Of a stretch of DNA of 60,824 nt, positions 1-11,400 are shown piece by piece. The notes below the pieces were generated by a model. That model did no database searches. It had not been told where the DNA came from and was given only the letters and a program-made list of their open reading frames with translations. Position numbers and translations under genes: made by a program. Source of the stretch: a virus; the IMG/VR virus record IMGVR_UViG_3300045738_001878, positions 1 through 60,824 of that record; one strand, 5' to 3'. Numbering within the stretch: the stretch's first letter is position 1; every line of letters starts with the position of its first letter.

Positions 1-1199
1 AGTTTGGTACTTTTTAGAGTCGAGATATAGCACTTCATATCCGTATCAGGATGTTTCAGTCCCTTGTCGAATTCACCCTTAATTCGGTCAACTCCTCTAA
101 GCCTATTGCCCATATTAAGGAAATGGGGGATTGCTTCTTTGATTTCCTTATCTAGTGCTCCTGGCGATTGCGATGACCCACCACGACAATGAAACCTAAT
201 GGCTCGCAATACACGAAGAGGGTCTTCCTCGAATCTATCTTTTGCTTTTCCAACAGTTCTTACTTTCCAAGCTTCCCCCGGACCACCCAAATCAGCCAGT
301 CCTTTGCCAGTTGGATCGAACAGTGTTTTATTCTCGGCATTAGACTTTGTAAGTTCGATGTACATTGCATTGATCGTTAAATCTCTTCGAGAAGCATCTT
401 CTCTGGGATCGTCAACAAAATCTACCTCAGCAGCACCATCGGTGACCTTGGCATCTTTTCTAAATGTGGCGATTTCGAATAATTCTGCATTATCTCCTCT
501 GCCAACTATAGCGGTGATAACAAATGGTTTCTGTTCCTTGCTGCTATCGTATCCAGTGATCTTCCATCGAAGTTCACTGTCATCATCCCAATCGACCTCC
601 ATTGCTTTGGGTTTTTCTTCTCCAACATATCTAACGAGTGGCTCGAAGCCGCCCCTCGTGGCACCTCCATGCGTGGAATGGTCCCGGCCTCGAATCTGTC
701 TGGCTTCATGGTCAGCTTTGGTTCCACTTAGTCCCAATTCAGATTGGAATGTATCATATTTCATAGCTGTTTGTGAACTATCCGACGCCTTCCCAGGTCC
801 GACATGTTTGAATCCATGACCACCCAAAATTTGACCGACTTGCTGTGGTGTAGCATTCGTTGCCAAATCGAAGTCGTTAATCGTCTTTCCTTTAAGGAAA
901 TCCCGTACTGGGCCACCTACCAAGAAGACGGACTTTTTGGCCATTGTTGTAGGTTTGGTTGTGTCGTCATGTACAATTATTTTGCTACTTTTCAAGAAGG
1001 CTTCAATTACGGGCCGCATGGCTGGGGGAGGGATGAATCCTTTTGGTAGTTTAGTTGAGGCAAGTTCTTTTCTCCAATTTTCTTTCTTGGGTTCGCCTTG
1101 GCCGTCACGCTTGCCGCCCTTATTGGGATCATCACCCTTGCTGGCACCGACAGCTTCTTTGACAAGCATGAAATCTTTGAATGATTTTTTATCAACCAT
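1..1199 (-). CDS. CCA-adding enzyme / poly(A) polymerase-type tRNA nucleotidyltransferase (3' end cut by window edge)
   Basis: Read on the reverse strand from ATG at 1199, the frame stays open to the window edge, giving 399 visible codons. Residues 95-100 read GGPVRD and 109-111 DFD, the class II nucleotidyltransferase signature and metal-binding aspartates. RRDLTINAM follows at 271-279 and DPLRVLRAIRF near 325-335, the further head and neck motifs of bacterial CCA-adding enzymes and poly(A) polymerases. Such enzymes build or repair the 3' CCA of tRNAs. Two oddities: the gap between DFD and RRD is about 160 residues where roughly 70 is usual, so about 90 residues are inserted; and an N-terminal extension of about 85 residues begins with an SFKDFMLVKEA tag resembling a capsid-targeting sequence. 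Family assignment is firm; CCA addition versus poly(A) activity cannot be told from this part. Confidence 0.87.
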   Translation of the reverse strand, partial: MVDKKSFKDFMLVKEAVGASKGDDPNKGGKRDGQGEPKKENWRKELASTKLPKGFIPPPAMRPVIEAFLKSSKIIVHDDTTKPTTMAKKSVFLVGGPVRDFLKGKTINDFDLATNATPQQVGQILGGHGFKHVGPGKASDSSQTAMKYDTFQSELGLSGTKADHEARQIRGRDHSTHGGATRGGFEPLVRYVGEEKPKAMEVDWDDDSELRWKITGYDSSKEQKPFVITAIVGRGDNAELFEIATFRKDAKVTDGAAEVDFVDDPREDASRRDLTINAMYIELTKSNAENKTLFDPTGKGLADLGGPGEAWKVRTVGKAKDRFEEDPLRVLRAIRFHCRGGSSQSPGALDKEIKEAIPHFLNMGNRLRGVDRIKGEFDKGLKHPDTDMKCYISTLKSTK

Positions 1200-1257
1200 G
1201 TTTTTCCCTCAACCTTATTTATCTTATTGACATGTAGTTTGCAAGTATATTCCTGTT

Positions 1258-1869
1258 TTATGCCGCCGGTGCTTGTTGTGCTTGTTGTGCTTGTTGTGGT
1301 TGTGCTTGGGTTGCGCCCTGGGCCGACTTGTCAATCCACTGCGATGCTCTGCCTGATGACTTTTTCAAACGCAGTTTGACTGTTGAGTTAGTACCATCCG
1401 TCCAGACTGTTTCTAACTGCACATGTGTCGGATCGGTATATCTGGGATCAAGTTTGCCAGATTGTATTAATTCTTGTACTGCGGGGTCTTCCAACATTTG
1501 TTTTTTTAATGCTTCAATGGCTTCTGGATCGCTCACTGATGTTGCTGGCACGTTAGCGGTAGCTTCAAACCACTCTCCTTCGTCCTTAATACTATCCTTT
1601 GGAAAGAATTCAGAAACGGGTGTGGGCTGTGAGGAAGGGTCTTTCCCGTACAGCGCATCTTTAAACACGCTACCAACAGCGCCAACTGTACCACTATACG
1701 CTCTTCGTCCCAACGCTTTTGGATCAAGGGGAGCGTCCTGACCGCTGCCAAACTGGGCGGTTGGTCCCCGTGCAACGTTGGTGGCACGAATAATTCCTTT
1801 ATTCCCTGCAAAAGCAGTCGCAGCCGAAGGGGCAGCTTCTTGAATATTCAACCATTCTCTAAAATTCAT
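1258..1869 (-). CDS. Unknown protein with capsid-targeting-like N-terminus
   Basis: This 203-residue protein has no recognised domain. It starts NFREWLNIQEA, close in pattern to the T4 internal-protein leader: aromatic, basic, W-L, then I-x-E before Ala. The middle is rich in Ala, Gly, Ser and Pro and looks partly disordered. The last 20 residues are a Gln/Ala-rich tail (QPQQAQQAQQ). It lies between two other reverse-strand genes, 9 bases past the start of the coiled-coil gene's end and 58 bases upstream of the tRNA nucleotidyltransferase gene. It may be a head-internal or structural protein, by analogy only. Confidence 0.7.
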   Translation of the reverse strand: MNFREWLNIQEAAPSAATAFAGNKGIIRATNVARGPTAQFGSGQDAPLDPKALGRRAYSGTVGAVGSVFKDALYGKDPSSQPTPVSEFFPKDSIKDEGEWFEATANVPATSVSDPEAIEALKKQMLEDPAVQELIQSGKLDPRYTDPTHVQLETVWTDGTNSTVKLRLKKSSGRASQWIDKSAQGATQAQPQQAQQAQQAPAA

Positions 1870-1878
1870 ATTGATCCT

Positions 1879-2265
1879 TTATGGTCCTGGTGTAGGAAGT
1901 CCCATTTGCCACAATAGATATCCAACTAAAATATACAACAATATATTCATTCCAAAGTTTAGGCCAGTTTTCCATCGGCCTTCTTGTCTTTTATTGTCGC
2001 TCTCAATTGTTAGCATTCTCATTTCAAGAGCATGTATCCCTTTAGATATGGCTTCTACATGTGTTGCGATAGCTGCGCCATTTTTTGATTCCAAAACACT
2101 AACCCTAGTTCCTAATTCTCTGTGTTGCTCTATGTTCGTATCAAGCTTGTTTTCGAGGTCTCCCTGCGTTTTCATAATGTGCTGTACTCTCTCATCAACC
2201 CGTGTCGTTAATTCAAATACAGATTTTATTGATTCCGATACTTGCGTATAGTATTCATCAGCCAT
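1879..2265 (-). CDS. Small coiled-coil protein with C-terminal membrane segment
   Basis: I chose the ATG at 2265 (MADEYYTQVS..., 128 residues). The longer frame to 2451 would run into the divergent gene at 2332 and its promoter. Residues 1-95 are charged and heptad-like (VDERVQHIM, LGTRVSVLES), suggesting a coiled coil. Near residue 105 comes one hydrophobic segment (MNILLYILVGYLLW) and then a short tail. The layout resembles small tail-anchored phage proteins such as XhlA-type holin accessories, but no lysis gene is adjacent, so function is open. Confidence 0.6.
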   Translation of the reverse strand: MADEYYTQVSESIKSVFELTTRVDERVQHIMKTQGDLENKLDTNIEQHRELGTRVSVLESKNGAAIATHVEAISKGIHALEMRMLTIESDNKRQEGRWKTGLNFGMNILLYILVGYLLWQMGLPTPGP

Positions 2266-2293
2266 ATGTGGGTACTTTGCTATATAGAACTCA

Positions 2294-2301
2294 TATAAAT
2301 A
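2294..2301 (+). promoter_or_regulatory. T4-late-like promoter box TATAAATA
   Basis: The eight bases match the T4 late promoter core exactly. They lie 31 bases upstream of the ATG at 2332, in the 66-base gap between divergent genes. A second AT-rich box (CTATATAT, about 2318) lies closer to the start. Use by a phage sigma factor is inferred. Confidence 0.5.
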
Positions 2302-2331
2302 ATAACAGGCTTTATCTCTATATATCATATC

Positions 2332-2841
2332 ATGGCGAAAGAAAAAAAAGTCCCTACAGAAAAAGACATAGATGACTTGTTGCCCGATAAAATCGGAAGT
2401 GAAACTAATATAATTGATAGCTCCGATCAAAAAGGCGATCTCGTTGATCAAAAATATGAAGAGGGCGATCTAGTTTCTGATTCTATGGTTCTTGGCGTGT
2501 ACGCCGAAATAATGAATAACGTTCGCAAAGATAGAAAAGAGATTGATGAGGTACTTGGTAAATTTGCCGATATGGTGATAAATGAGGGTGATGCCACCAC
2601 ATCTAGTAAAGAAGCGCTTGTTAATTTACTAAAAATGAAAACAGATCAATCTGATAAGATGACAAAAATTGCCGATCTAATGACGAGAGTCAAATTAAAA
2701 GAGAAGGATGCTTCTCGTTTTGTCACCAAACAAGATGGTACGGTGATAAATATTGGCAATACCGGAACTAGCAAAAGAGCTTTGCTAGAACAAATTAATG
2801 AAGCAGCCGAAAAAGCAAGGAAAAACAAAAATGACTCATAG
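2332..2841 (+). CDS. Candidate small terminase subunit (gp16-like)
   Basis: The protein has 169 residues. The N-terminal third is acidic and variable. Residues 50-120 form a predicted helical segment around VYAEIMNNVRKDRKEID, KEALVNLLKMKTDQSDKMTKI and ADLMTRVKLKE. The C-terminus is a short basic helix. This layout resembles T4-like small terminases, which are acidic at the start, have a central coiled coil (LMGQMTTTNREILKLH in T4 gp16) and an NIxN-type stretch after it; here INIGNTG. It is the first rightward gene after a late-type promoter box and overlaps the next gene by 11 bases. No large terminase follows directly, so the assignment is tentative. It could be another head or tail assembly factor. 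Confidence 0.4.
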   Translation: MAKEKKVPTEKDIDDLLPDKIGSETNIIDSSDQKGDLVDQKYEEGDLVSDSMVLGVYAEIMNNVRKDRKEIDEVLGKFADMVINEGDATTSSKEALVNLLKMKTDQSDKMTKIADLMTRVKLKEKDASRFVTKQDGTVINIGNTGTSKRALLEQINEAAEKARKNKNDS

Positions 2842-4132
2842 ACACAATGTAGATGCTTGGCTGGCAGAGCAAGATATACCTGCGGCTGGTGGGCAACCTG
2901 ATCCGGCTGGCATGCAAGCTCCCGCTGTTGACCCCAATCAGGGGATGGGTGCCGAGGCTCCTGATGGTGATCCAAATGTTGCAAACATGGATCAGCAAAA
3001 TCAACTGGGTCCGCCAAGTGATGATGTAGAACAAGACCCGGTTGCGCCAGACATGCCTGATGATGAACCAGATATGGATGACTTCGAAGTTTGGAAGAAT
3101 AGCTATCTCAAAGAATCTATTAAAGGTGATACCAATCAACTTATGGATATGTTGTCACAGGTAAGAGATAAGGAAGACCTCCAACCTTATCAACGAAAGT
3201 TTGTAGAAGACAATTGGAATATTCAACTCATTCGCCAAAACGCTAATGTAGAACAGGCTTCAAACGAAATCAGAAAAAACATCAAGGGACAATTAGACAA
3301 GAACAACCCTGCCACATCAGTTGTTAACCACATATCTGCCGTTCTAGAAACAATCCCAACTTTAAACAACATCTATATAAAACTAAATGGGTATGCGGGA
3401 TTAAAAGGAGACCTACATAGAAAATTAATTGCAGCTTTGATTGGTGGAGTACAAGTTGGAAGTGGTGGCAATAATGAGGACGTGATCTTCAACGAACGAG
3501 ATTATTCCATTCAAATTTCTACGAGATTTAACGCCAGATGGGGCGATGTTATGTTGGGAAATTGGAGCCTAAAAGAAGACGACCCAGAACGATATCTCAA
3601 AGAACCAGAATTAAAAAGATTGCGATCTGGCAGCCCAGAGGAAAGAGATGTATTGCGTCGTCGTATAGTTTCGGAATCTATAGCAGAATTATTTGAAACC
3701 AGAGCATTTATCATCAATGTTGTTGGCGAAAATGGAACCATTTATACGATGGGGTGGGATTTGGCTGGTTCTTTGCGATCTGCTTATACCGATGGAAAAT
3801 TAGTAGTAAAAACTAGAGCATCAGATAATTCAGAAGCAATGATCGATGATAATGGAAATATAGTTCCACTTCTAGATTTAAGTATATTGTTTGTAAAAGA
3901 AACTGGTGGTCAAAATGAAGACGGCTTACCAGAGACAGAGGAAATTGAGTTTATGGAGCGACGAGATGGCATGTTATTCTTGACGGCAGACATGCATACC
4001 ATCAATGAAGCTTCAACCGTCTTACAGGGGGCTGTATTCAAGGAAACTCCTTACATGGGCAATCCAAGTGATTTAAAAACTCTAGTTAGATGTGTTTATT
4101 CTGCTCATGACCTTTTGATGAGACAGTGCTAA
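2831..4132 (+). CDS. Unknown phage protein with capsid-targeting-like start
   Basis: I place the start at ATG 2831 (MTHRHNVDAWLAEQ...), inside the end of the upstream gene, with AAGG about 10 bases before it; this gives 433 residues. An upstream ATG at 2798 lies deeper in the previous gene. Residues 1-15 end in WLAE before Gln, like a prohead-protease cleavage tag. Residues 15-75 are Pro/Gly/Asp-rich and low complexity. The rest is an ordinary mixed fold (LVVKTRAS, LDLSILFVKE). No family is recognised. Its place before the tape measure suggests a virion or assembly role. Confidence 0.7.
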   Translation: MTHRHNVDAWLAEQDIPAAGGQPDPAGMQAPAVDPNQGMGAEAPDGDPNVANMDQQNQLGPPSDDVEQDPVAPDMPDDEPDMDDFEVWKNSYLKESIKGDTNQLMDMLSQVRDKEDLQPYQRKFVEDNWNIQLIRQNANVEQASNEIRKNIKGQLDKNNPATSVVNHISAVLETIPTLNNIYIKLNGYAGLKGDLHRKLIAALIGGVQVGSGGNNEDVIFNERDYSIQISTRFNARWGDVMLGNWSLKEDDPERYLKEPELKRLRSGSPEERDVLRRRIVSESIAELFETRAFIINVVGENGTIYTMGWDLAGSLRSAYTDGKLVVKTRASDNSEAMIDDNGNIVPLLDLSILFVKETGGQNEDGLPETEEIEFMERRDGMLFLTADMHTINEASTVLQGAVFKETPYMGNPSDLKTLVRCVYSAHDLLMRQC

Positions 4133-4211
4133 TGAGCATACAAGGATTTAATAATTGAGCGGGAAAAGAACACCCAGAACTATTCAAAGATACCCAATAT
4201 GAGGCGGTAGC

Positions 4212-4712
4212 ATGAGATCATTTGTAGAATTTGTTGATAAGAAAACTAAAGATACTCTAAGACAGCTTGGACTTCTAAAAAGAGTTCTAGAAAAAAATGG
4301 AATGACCGTTGCTAACTTTCTAGAAGATGATGATCCACACATTTTCATTAGAGTAAATAAAAAGAACCTCTCGTTCGATGGAGTGCGCATTTATAAAATT
4401 GGCGGTGGTCTAGCATATCGAGTTCAAAAAGAAGAAAAGACTCACCCTTATGGTAAAGCATATTCAATTGATGTAGAGGGAATGTATGACGATATGATTT
4501 CAGATGAGATGGATGAAGAAAAAGCTGGTAAAGAAGTTATGAAATCGCTTGTTCAAGAAATTAGAAAATTTTTCGACAAGAGTTCTGATGCTGAAAAGGA
4601 ATTAAGATCAATAGAATTTGATAAGTCATCAAATAAAGACCCGATGGGCAACATAGTAGCAAGAACAACGGGCACAGATTATGCCAATCAAGTACATAAT
4701 AAAACTACATAA
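4212..4712 (+). CDS. Unknown phage protein
   Basis: The gene encodes 166 residues and is preceded by GAGGCGG. The N-terminal half is basic and helical (SFVEFVDKKTKDTLRQL), followed by a small alpha/beta part (DPHIFIRVNK, GVRIYKIGGGLAYRV) and a charged helical C-terminus with an acidic stretch. It shows no catalytic motif. It belongs to the rightward series that leads into the tape measure and may be a tail assembly factor. The 79 bases before it hold no gene. Confidence 0.65.
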   Translation: MRSFVEFVDKKTKDTLRQLGLLKRVLEKNGMTVANFLEDDDPHIFIRVNKKNLSFDGVRIYKIGGGLAYRVQKEEKTHPYGKAYSIDVEGMYDDMISDEMDEEKAGKEVMKSLVQEIRKFFDKSSDAEKELRSIEFDKSSNKDPMGNIVARTTGTDYANQVHNKTT

Positions 4713-4749
4713 TTAGATTCTATGATTAAGCAAAATAAATTAGGAGAAT

Positions 4750-5409
4750 ATGGCTCTCTTACCTCAACAACCTCCTATTACAGGGGGAAGAAATAATATA
4801 GCGGACACTACCGCTTCGAACTTGTTCACAAACATGTTCAAGCCGAACAGTGAAGTAATTGCTAACCCAAATAAAAGTGCCGGGCAAAACCCATTCATCA
4901 AGCAAGGCACGTTGATCTCTTTCAACTATCAATTCTGGGTCAACGACCCTTATCCGGTAGTGATTGTAACTAGAGTTACCCCCGGAAAAAGAGTCAAAGG
5001 AATAAACCTAAATTATCTTACCTTTCCTTTTATAAAGAACCTATTGCGCACCAGTTGCTCTAATCCAACTTTTGCTTGGCAAACTATAAAGGGAGATAGA
5101 TATATAGAGAATGCCTTCCGTAGTTATCGATGGCAAGGCGTCCGACAAGTCAAAACCCTTGACTGTACTTTTCTATTAAATGTAATGGCCACTGTTCGTT
5201 CCAACGATCCAAATGAAATGAGAGCAATAAAAGAATCTGTAAGAGAACAAATTAGAAGAGAAGTAAATCCCAAAGCGGAACCAACACCTGAGCAACCCAT
5301 CGGGATAAGACCACAAACAACACCAACACCAACACAAACACAACCCCCGTCGTCACCACTTAATCAAGGACCGGTGCAACAGCAGCTTCCATTTATGGAT
5401 GAAAGTTAG
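4750..5409 (+). CDS. Putative virion or tail protein before the tape measure
   Basis: Its 219 residues start after a clear AGGAG. The middle (residues 40-150) has the pattern seen in T4-like small structural proteins that carry a G-x-N-L-x-Y-L core: here LISFNYQFWVNDPYPVVIV, then GINLNYLTFPF and FRSYRWQGVRQVKTLDC. The C-terminal 45 residues are a Pro/Thr/Gln-rich tail. T4-like genomes annotate broadly similar proteins as DNA-end protectors or tail proteins; I cannot choose. It ends two bases before the tape measure gene, with which it is probably co-translated. Confidence 0.6.
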   Translation: MALLPQQPPITGGRNNIADTTASNLFTNMFKPNSEVIANPNKSAGQNPFIKQGTLISFNYQFWVNDPYPVVIVTRVTPGKRVKGINLNYLTFPFIKNLLRTSCSNPTFAWQTIKGDRYIENAFRSYRWQGVRQVKTLDCTFLLNVMATVRSNDPNEMRAIKESVREQIRREVNPKAEPTPEQPIGIRPQTTPTPTQTQPPSSPLNQGPVQQQLPFMDES

Positions 5410-5411
5410 TA

Positions 5412-8400
5412 ATGGCAAATAGTCTCTATGACAGTATGGATCGTCTTATCGGCTCAACCGATAACGTCGTAGATGTTGTGCGCTCAATGCTGCAAAGTGA
5501 TGTTGGTAATGCTCAGGATTATCATAACGCTAATAAAGAATCAGAAAAACGGGACAAAGATCGAGATACAAAATTAGATAAAATAGAGAAACATCTAAAC
5601 GATCTAGTCAAATTAACAGGTGACCAAAAAGATGATGCTAAAGAATATGCCAATAGCATAATAGCCGCCACTAAAGAAGCTGGTCAAAAAACTGGTGGAG
5701 GAACCACCAAGCAAACTAATAAAATTGACTTGGGATCACTAGACCTTTCAAAAATTCAATTGCCTGGAGGCGGCGGCAAAGGATTTGATTCAGCTAGCTT
5801 GACCAAGGCCGTTGAAGGTCTCGGCAACGCTGGTGATGAATTTGATAAGGCATTATCCCCACTTTCCCGTGTGGCTTCATCCGGCCTGGATGCCTCACGG
5901 AGCATGAATAAGCTTCTTTCAGAATCTATGTCTTACCAAAAACAAATGATGGAAGACATCAGAACGCTTACCGATGCAGCAACAACACCGGGAAGCATCT
6001 ACACGAAGGATTTAGCAGCGGAGGCAGCCAATAAATCCGTCTCGGCAGGCGGCGGTGGCGGTGGCGGTCCCACTGTTTCCGCAGGGGACATTGATGTTGA
6101 TGGGAAAGAACTAGGTGAGCAACTGGGTGTCGGAATTGAGGAGGGGGTAGAAAGGTCTACTTCTAAACTAGGTGCAGTTTTAACCGGAACGCTCCTTGGT
6201 TTAGCAGGTGGTGGCGACATATTCCAAGACCTATTCGCCGATGCCATTAAAGGTGAACTAGAGTTCATACGTGGCATGAGGGCAATCGCCTTCCAAACCC
6301 AAATGATTACTGGAGAAACAGAAACCCTACAAAACGAATTCCAAAAAACTGGCAAAATAGTCGCTGAAACTGGTCAGAACCTGACCACGTTCCAAGTTAC
6401 GTATATGAAAAATCTAAAACGTGGCATCAAAAGTCAAAAGGAGATGGTTGGTGTAACGAAGGCTAGTCTTAATCTGGCCACCATGATTGGGTCAGACGTT
6501 GCACAAACGGCTGATACTTTTGCCGATTGGCACATGCACATGGGCCTGACCGATGGACAAATGGCAGACGTTGGTCGTGGCATTAAAGATGTAGCCATGT
6601 GGAGTGGAGTCACTGGAGACAACCTAATGAAGGCTGTTGATGCTTCTTCTAAGTTTGTTGAACAGATGAGGTCTGCCGGTACTCTAACCGCCGTTGCCGC
6701 CAAGAATATCATCATGATTCAGGCTACGGCTCAAAAGTTAGGTGTCGGAGAAAGTATACAAGATTTACTTGGTGGCTTAGGTAGTTCAGTTGGGCTTTTG
6801 AAAGATGCCAGTAAAGAAACTCAGAGCATAATATTTCTTGCAGCATCTAAAGTTGGAAGAGTTCAAGATGCAATGTATGGAACCGTGCTTCAAACCCGTG
6901 CTGGCATAAAAGATATAGCCGAAGGAATGGAGCAAACATTCAAACAGGCAACTGGCTTTGAAATGGGAGAGATCGATCTGATGTCTGCGGAGCAAAAGTT
7001 CAGAGCCAATATGGTTCTAGAAAGTGTAACCGGCAAAGGCATTGAAGAGTTTAAACGGATGACCGACACAATGGGCGAAGCCGGAATGGGCTATGCCGAA
7101 AGAATGGCGACCATTGATGCAGAGTTATTGACAAATATAACACTCGAAGAACAACGAGCATTAATAATAAAAAAGCAAAACATGGCTTTAAGTGCTGGTC
7201 TAGAAATGTCCTCTAAATTATCTGAAGCGGCAAAGGGCGTAGGCACGATTGATGAAGCTGTAGCAAAAATGAGGAAACAAGCGGGAGCAGGATGGCCCGA
7301 TATAAAAGAAGACCTTATTGCTCTAACAAAAGATATCTCTCCAGGGCTTGCTGGTGGTATCGCAGGAGAAGACCCAAATGCCATTGCTTCAGCGATGGCA
7401 ATTGCTGCTGCTGATGCACTAAAAGAAGCTGGGGGTGAAGATTATTCACAACAAATTTTAGCTGCTGTTCAAGCAAACGATCTAACTGGGGTACGTGAGC
7501 TTCAAGAAAAGATGACTTCTGCTCAGCAGAAGTTAGGTGTTGACCAAGCCACGGGTCTAGACCCTCTCTCTGAAGTGGCACAAGGCGTGAGGGAAATTAA
7601 TGAATCAATTAGAGGCGTTACCGGTCCTCTTATAGCAGGGATAATGAACATTTTGGGAGTTGCGGGTGTCATCGCTGGCTATCTAGCAATAATGGTCGTA
7701 GCATCTGCCGTACACGCCGGTAAAGGTGCCTTGGGCTTGGTGGGGATGGGGTTCATTCAAAGCAAAATGGGTGGCGGCGGCGGAGGTGGCGGTGGTGGTG
7801 GTGGCGGCGGTGCTACCGGCGGTGCTCCGAAAGGCCCTGGTAAAGCCTTTGGCTTCCCTAAAGTTGCGAAGATGGATTTCGGTGGAATGATGTCGTCTGG
7901 CGCTCAGCTACTTAAAGGAGCCGTTGCTGTAGCTATTATCACAGCCGGTCTAGTTGCCATCGCAATAGGCATTATTGCATTGTCCAAGGGTCTAATGAAG
8001 ATCACTGGACTATCACCAAAGGAAATTGCCGTCATTGGCGCAACCATCGTTGGGATGGTTGTAGGTATTGGGCTAATAGCTCTGGCAGTGGAGAAGTCTG
8101 CTGCTCCATTAATGGCAATGAATGCCCTCAAATCTTTGGCAAAACCCATGTTAACAGGAGCTTTGGTCCTTCTAGTTATTGGAGCGGGAATTGTTGCATT
8201 AGCGACTGCTCTTATTTGGATTTCCAGCCAGATCATGGGTATTGCAGGAATGGATGCAGGCACAGCAGGTAAAACTGCTCTTAATATAGCTGTAATAATG
8301 ATGGCTGCTGGGTTTATTGCTTGGGCCACATTAAATGCGGCGGCTGGTTTGGCAGTTCTAGGTGCTCTTGCGCCGTATGCCACCTGGGCAGTTCCATTCA

Positions 8401-11400
8401 TGCTAACTGGTGCCGCTGCTATTTTACTTATCGCTCCTGCAATTGTGGCATTAGCTATCGCCATAGTGTGGATGAGTAAAAAAATCATGTCAATTGGCGG
8501 TATAGATGCGGGCGAAGCAGCTAAAGTTGCCGGAAATGTAGCTGTGATAATGCTTACCGCTGGCTTCATTGCTGTCGCAACTATGGGGGCTGCATGGGGC
8601 CTATCGTTACTTGGCGCACAAGCGGGACTTATAGCAGGCTTGGCACCATTAGCTCTTCTGGGAGCCTTAGCCATTATGGTTATTACTCCTGCAATTGTGG
8701 CCTTAGCTGTGGCCATAGTGTGGATGAGTAAAAAAATCATGTCAATTGGCGGTATAAATGCGGGCGAAGCAGCTAAAGTTGCTGGAAATGTAGCTGCTGT
8801 AATGCTTGCCGCTGGCTTCATTGCTGTCGCAACTATGGGGGCTGCATGGGGCCTATCGTTACTTGGCGCACAAGCGGGACTTATAGCAGGCTTGGCACCA
8901 CTAGCTCTTCTGGGAGCCTTAGCCATTATGGTTATTACTCCTGCAATTGTGGCCTTAGCTACAGCCATTGTCTGGATATCTGATGCCATTATGGGTGCTG
9001 CTGGTGTGGATGCAGCAAGTGCGGCAAAAACAATGGAAGATGTGGCTGCTGTAATGAAGGCCGCTGGTTTTATTGCCATAGCAGCGGGGGCAGCATTCTG
9101 GGGGTTGCAACTACTTGGCGCACAAGCACCAATATTCTTTGCGATGGCCCCACTAGCTCTTCTAGGTGCCTTAGCCATTACGGCTATTTCTGCTGGGATT
9201 GTGGCCTTAGCTGTGGCCATTGTTTGGATATCTGATGCCATTATGGGTGCTGCTGGTGTGGATGCAGCAAGTGCGGCAAAAACAATGGAAGATGTGGCTG
9301 GAATAATGAAGGCCGCTGGTGGCATCGCCTTAGTAGCGGGGGCAGCATTCTGGGGATTAGCACTACTTGGCAAGCAAGCACCAATATTCTTTGCGATGGC
9401 CCCAATGGCCCTTCTAGGTGCCTTAGCCATTACGGCTATTTCTGCTGGGATTGTGGCCTTAGCTACAGCCATTGTCTGGATATCTGATGCCATCATGAGT
9501 GCTGCTGGTGTGGATGCAGCAAGTGCGGCAAAAACAATGGAAGATGTGGCTGGAGTAATGAAGGCCGCTGGTGGCATCGCCTTAGTAGCGGGGGCAGCAT
9601 TCTGGGGATTAGCACTACTTGGCGCACAAGCACCATTGTTGTGGGCGATGGCACCACTAGCTCTTCTAGGTGCCGCTGCCATCATAGCCATTTCTGCACC
9701 TATTGTTGCACTAGCAGTAGCAATAGTTTGGCTATCACAATCAATTATGTCTGCTGCGGGAATGGATGCAGAAACAGCAGCAAAAGTTGCTGACGATGTA
9801 TATGGACTAATTAAGGCTGCCGGAAAAATTGCCCTGATGACTATTGCCATGATGCCCATATTAGCGGGCATGTCTGCTGCATGGCTCGTATTGTGGTACA
9901 TGATTCCTCTAATGGTTTCTGGAGCGGCGGCTATTTTAGCAATTGGGGCACCAGTTATGCTATTTGCCGTTTCTATTGTAAAACTGGGGGAAATGCTCGC
10001 TAACTCCGTTGATCCATCGGTAGTAGATAAAGTTGTAGTAGCTCTAGAAGGTGTTGGCAAGATTGTTACCGGCATTGCTGATGCAATGGATGCCATAATA
10101 AACAAGATCATCCCATTACAGGCAGAACCTTGGTTTTGGGGTCAGTCGCCACTAAATGAAATAGGCGAGGCGGCAGAACCATTTGCTAAACAATTCATCG
10201 GTGTTGCCCGTTTTATACAGATCGGTATTATCGCACCAGTTAAAAAGTATCTCAATATTCCTGAAGGAGTAGCAACCAAACTTGGAAGCAGTCTAAAAGC
10301 TGTTGGAAATATTGTCACCGGTATCGCTGACGCAATGGATGCCATAATAAAAAAGATCATCCCATTACAGGCAGAACCTTGGTTTTGGGGTAAATCACCA
10401 TTACAAGAAATAGGCGCTGCGGCAGTACCATTTGCTAGACAATTTATTCACGTTGCACGTTTTATAAAGATCGGCGTTATCGAACCAGTTAAAACACATC
10501 TCAATATTCCTGAAGGAGTGGCAACGGAACTTGGAGATAGTCTAAAAGCTATTGGAAATATTATCACCGGTATCGCTGACGCAATGGAGGCCATAATAAA
10601 CACGATGGTTCCATTAATCAAGGAACCTTGGTTCTGGGGAAAGTCGCCGTTACAAAAAGTAGGCGCTGCGGCAGTACCATTTGCTGCACAATTTGTTCAC
10701 GTTGCGAATTTTATAAAGCACGGTGTTATTGAACCAATTAAAACACATCTTGGCGATGTAGGAAATGTAGAATCTATAGGAGCGACGATTGTTGCTGTCG
10801 GAGAAATGTTATCGGCCCTTGCCCCAATGATGGATGTGTTAATAGATGTGATCGTTCCGCTTACAGAAGGTGGTTGGTTCTCTGATTCTCCTATAGAAAA
10901 CATAGTAGATGCGATTCCTGAATTTTCGGAATTCTTTGGAGCTATTGCTGAATTCCTCCAAGATGGAATCATGGCTCCAATCCAAGATAACATGGGAGAT
11001 GTAGGTGCTGTAAAAGGTGTAGGAGAAACTATAACAGCCTTGGCCTCAATGATCGGTGCAATACCCGGAGTTATGGATGTTTTAATAGACGAGATTGTTC
11101 CGCTTACAGAAGGTGGTTGGTTCTCTGATTCTCCTATAGAAAAAATAGCAGGCATCCAAGACGAATTCAAGGAATTCTTCCAGGGAGTTGCTGAATTCTT
11201 GCGATACGGCATCGTATCACCTATTCAGACATACTTCCCGGACCCAGGTGCAGTAACGGGTGCAGCCACCACGATTGTCGCTCTTGGACAGATGGTCAGC
11301 GTAATTCCAGCCATGATGGATGAGATCATATACGGACTCGTCCCGATTATAAAAGGTGGATGGTTTAGTAAAGCACCGGCAGATCAATTATCCTCTGAGA

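Noticed and set aside
189-1049. Forward frames over the left edge
   Set aside because: They lie opposite the well-supported tRNA nucleotidyltransferase motifs on the reverse strand.
2266-2451. Upstream extension of the reverse coiled-coil gene to 2451
   Set aside because: It would run through the divergent promoter and into the forward small terminase-like gene; the added residues are low-complexity and aromatic.
7904-10111. 735-codon open frame on the reverse strand within the tape measure gene
   Set aside because: It is the shadow of the hydrophobic repeats; its product is low-complexity Ala/Ile/Pro and it has no ribosome site or independent context.
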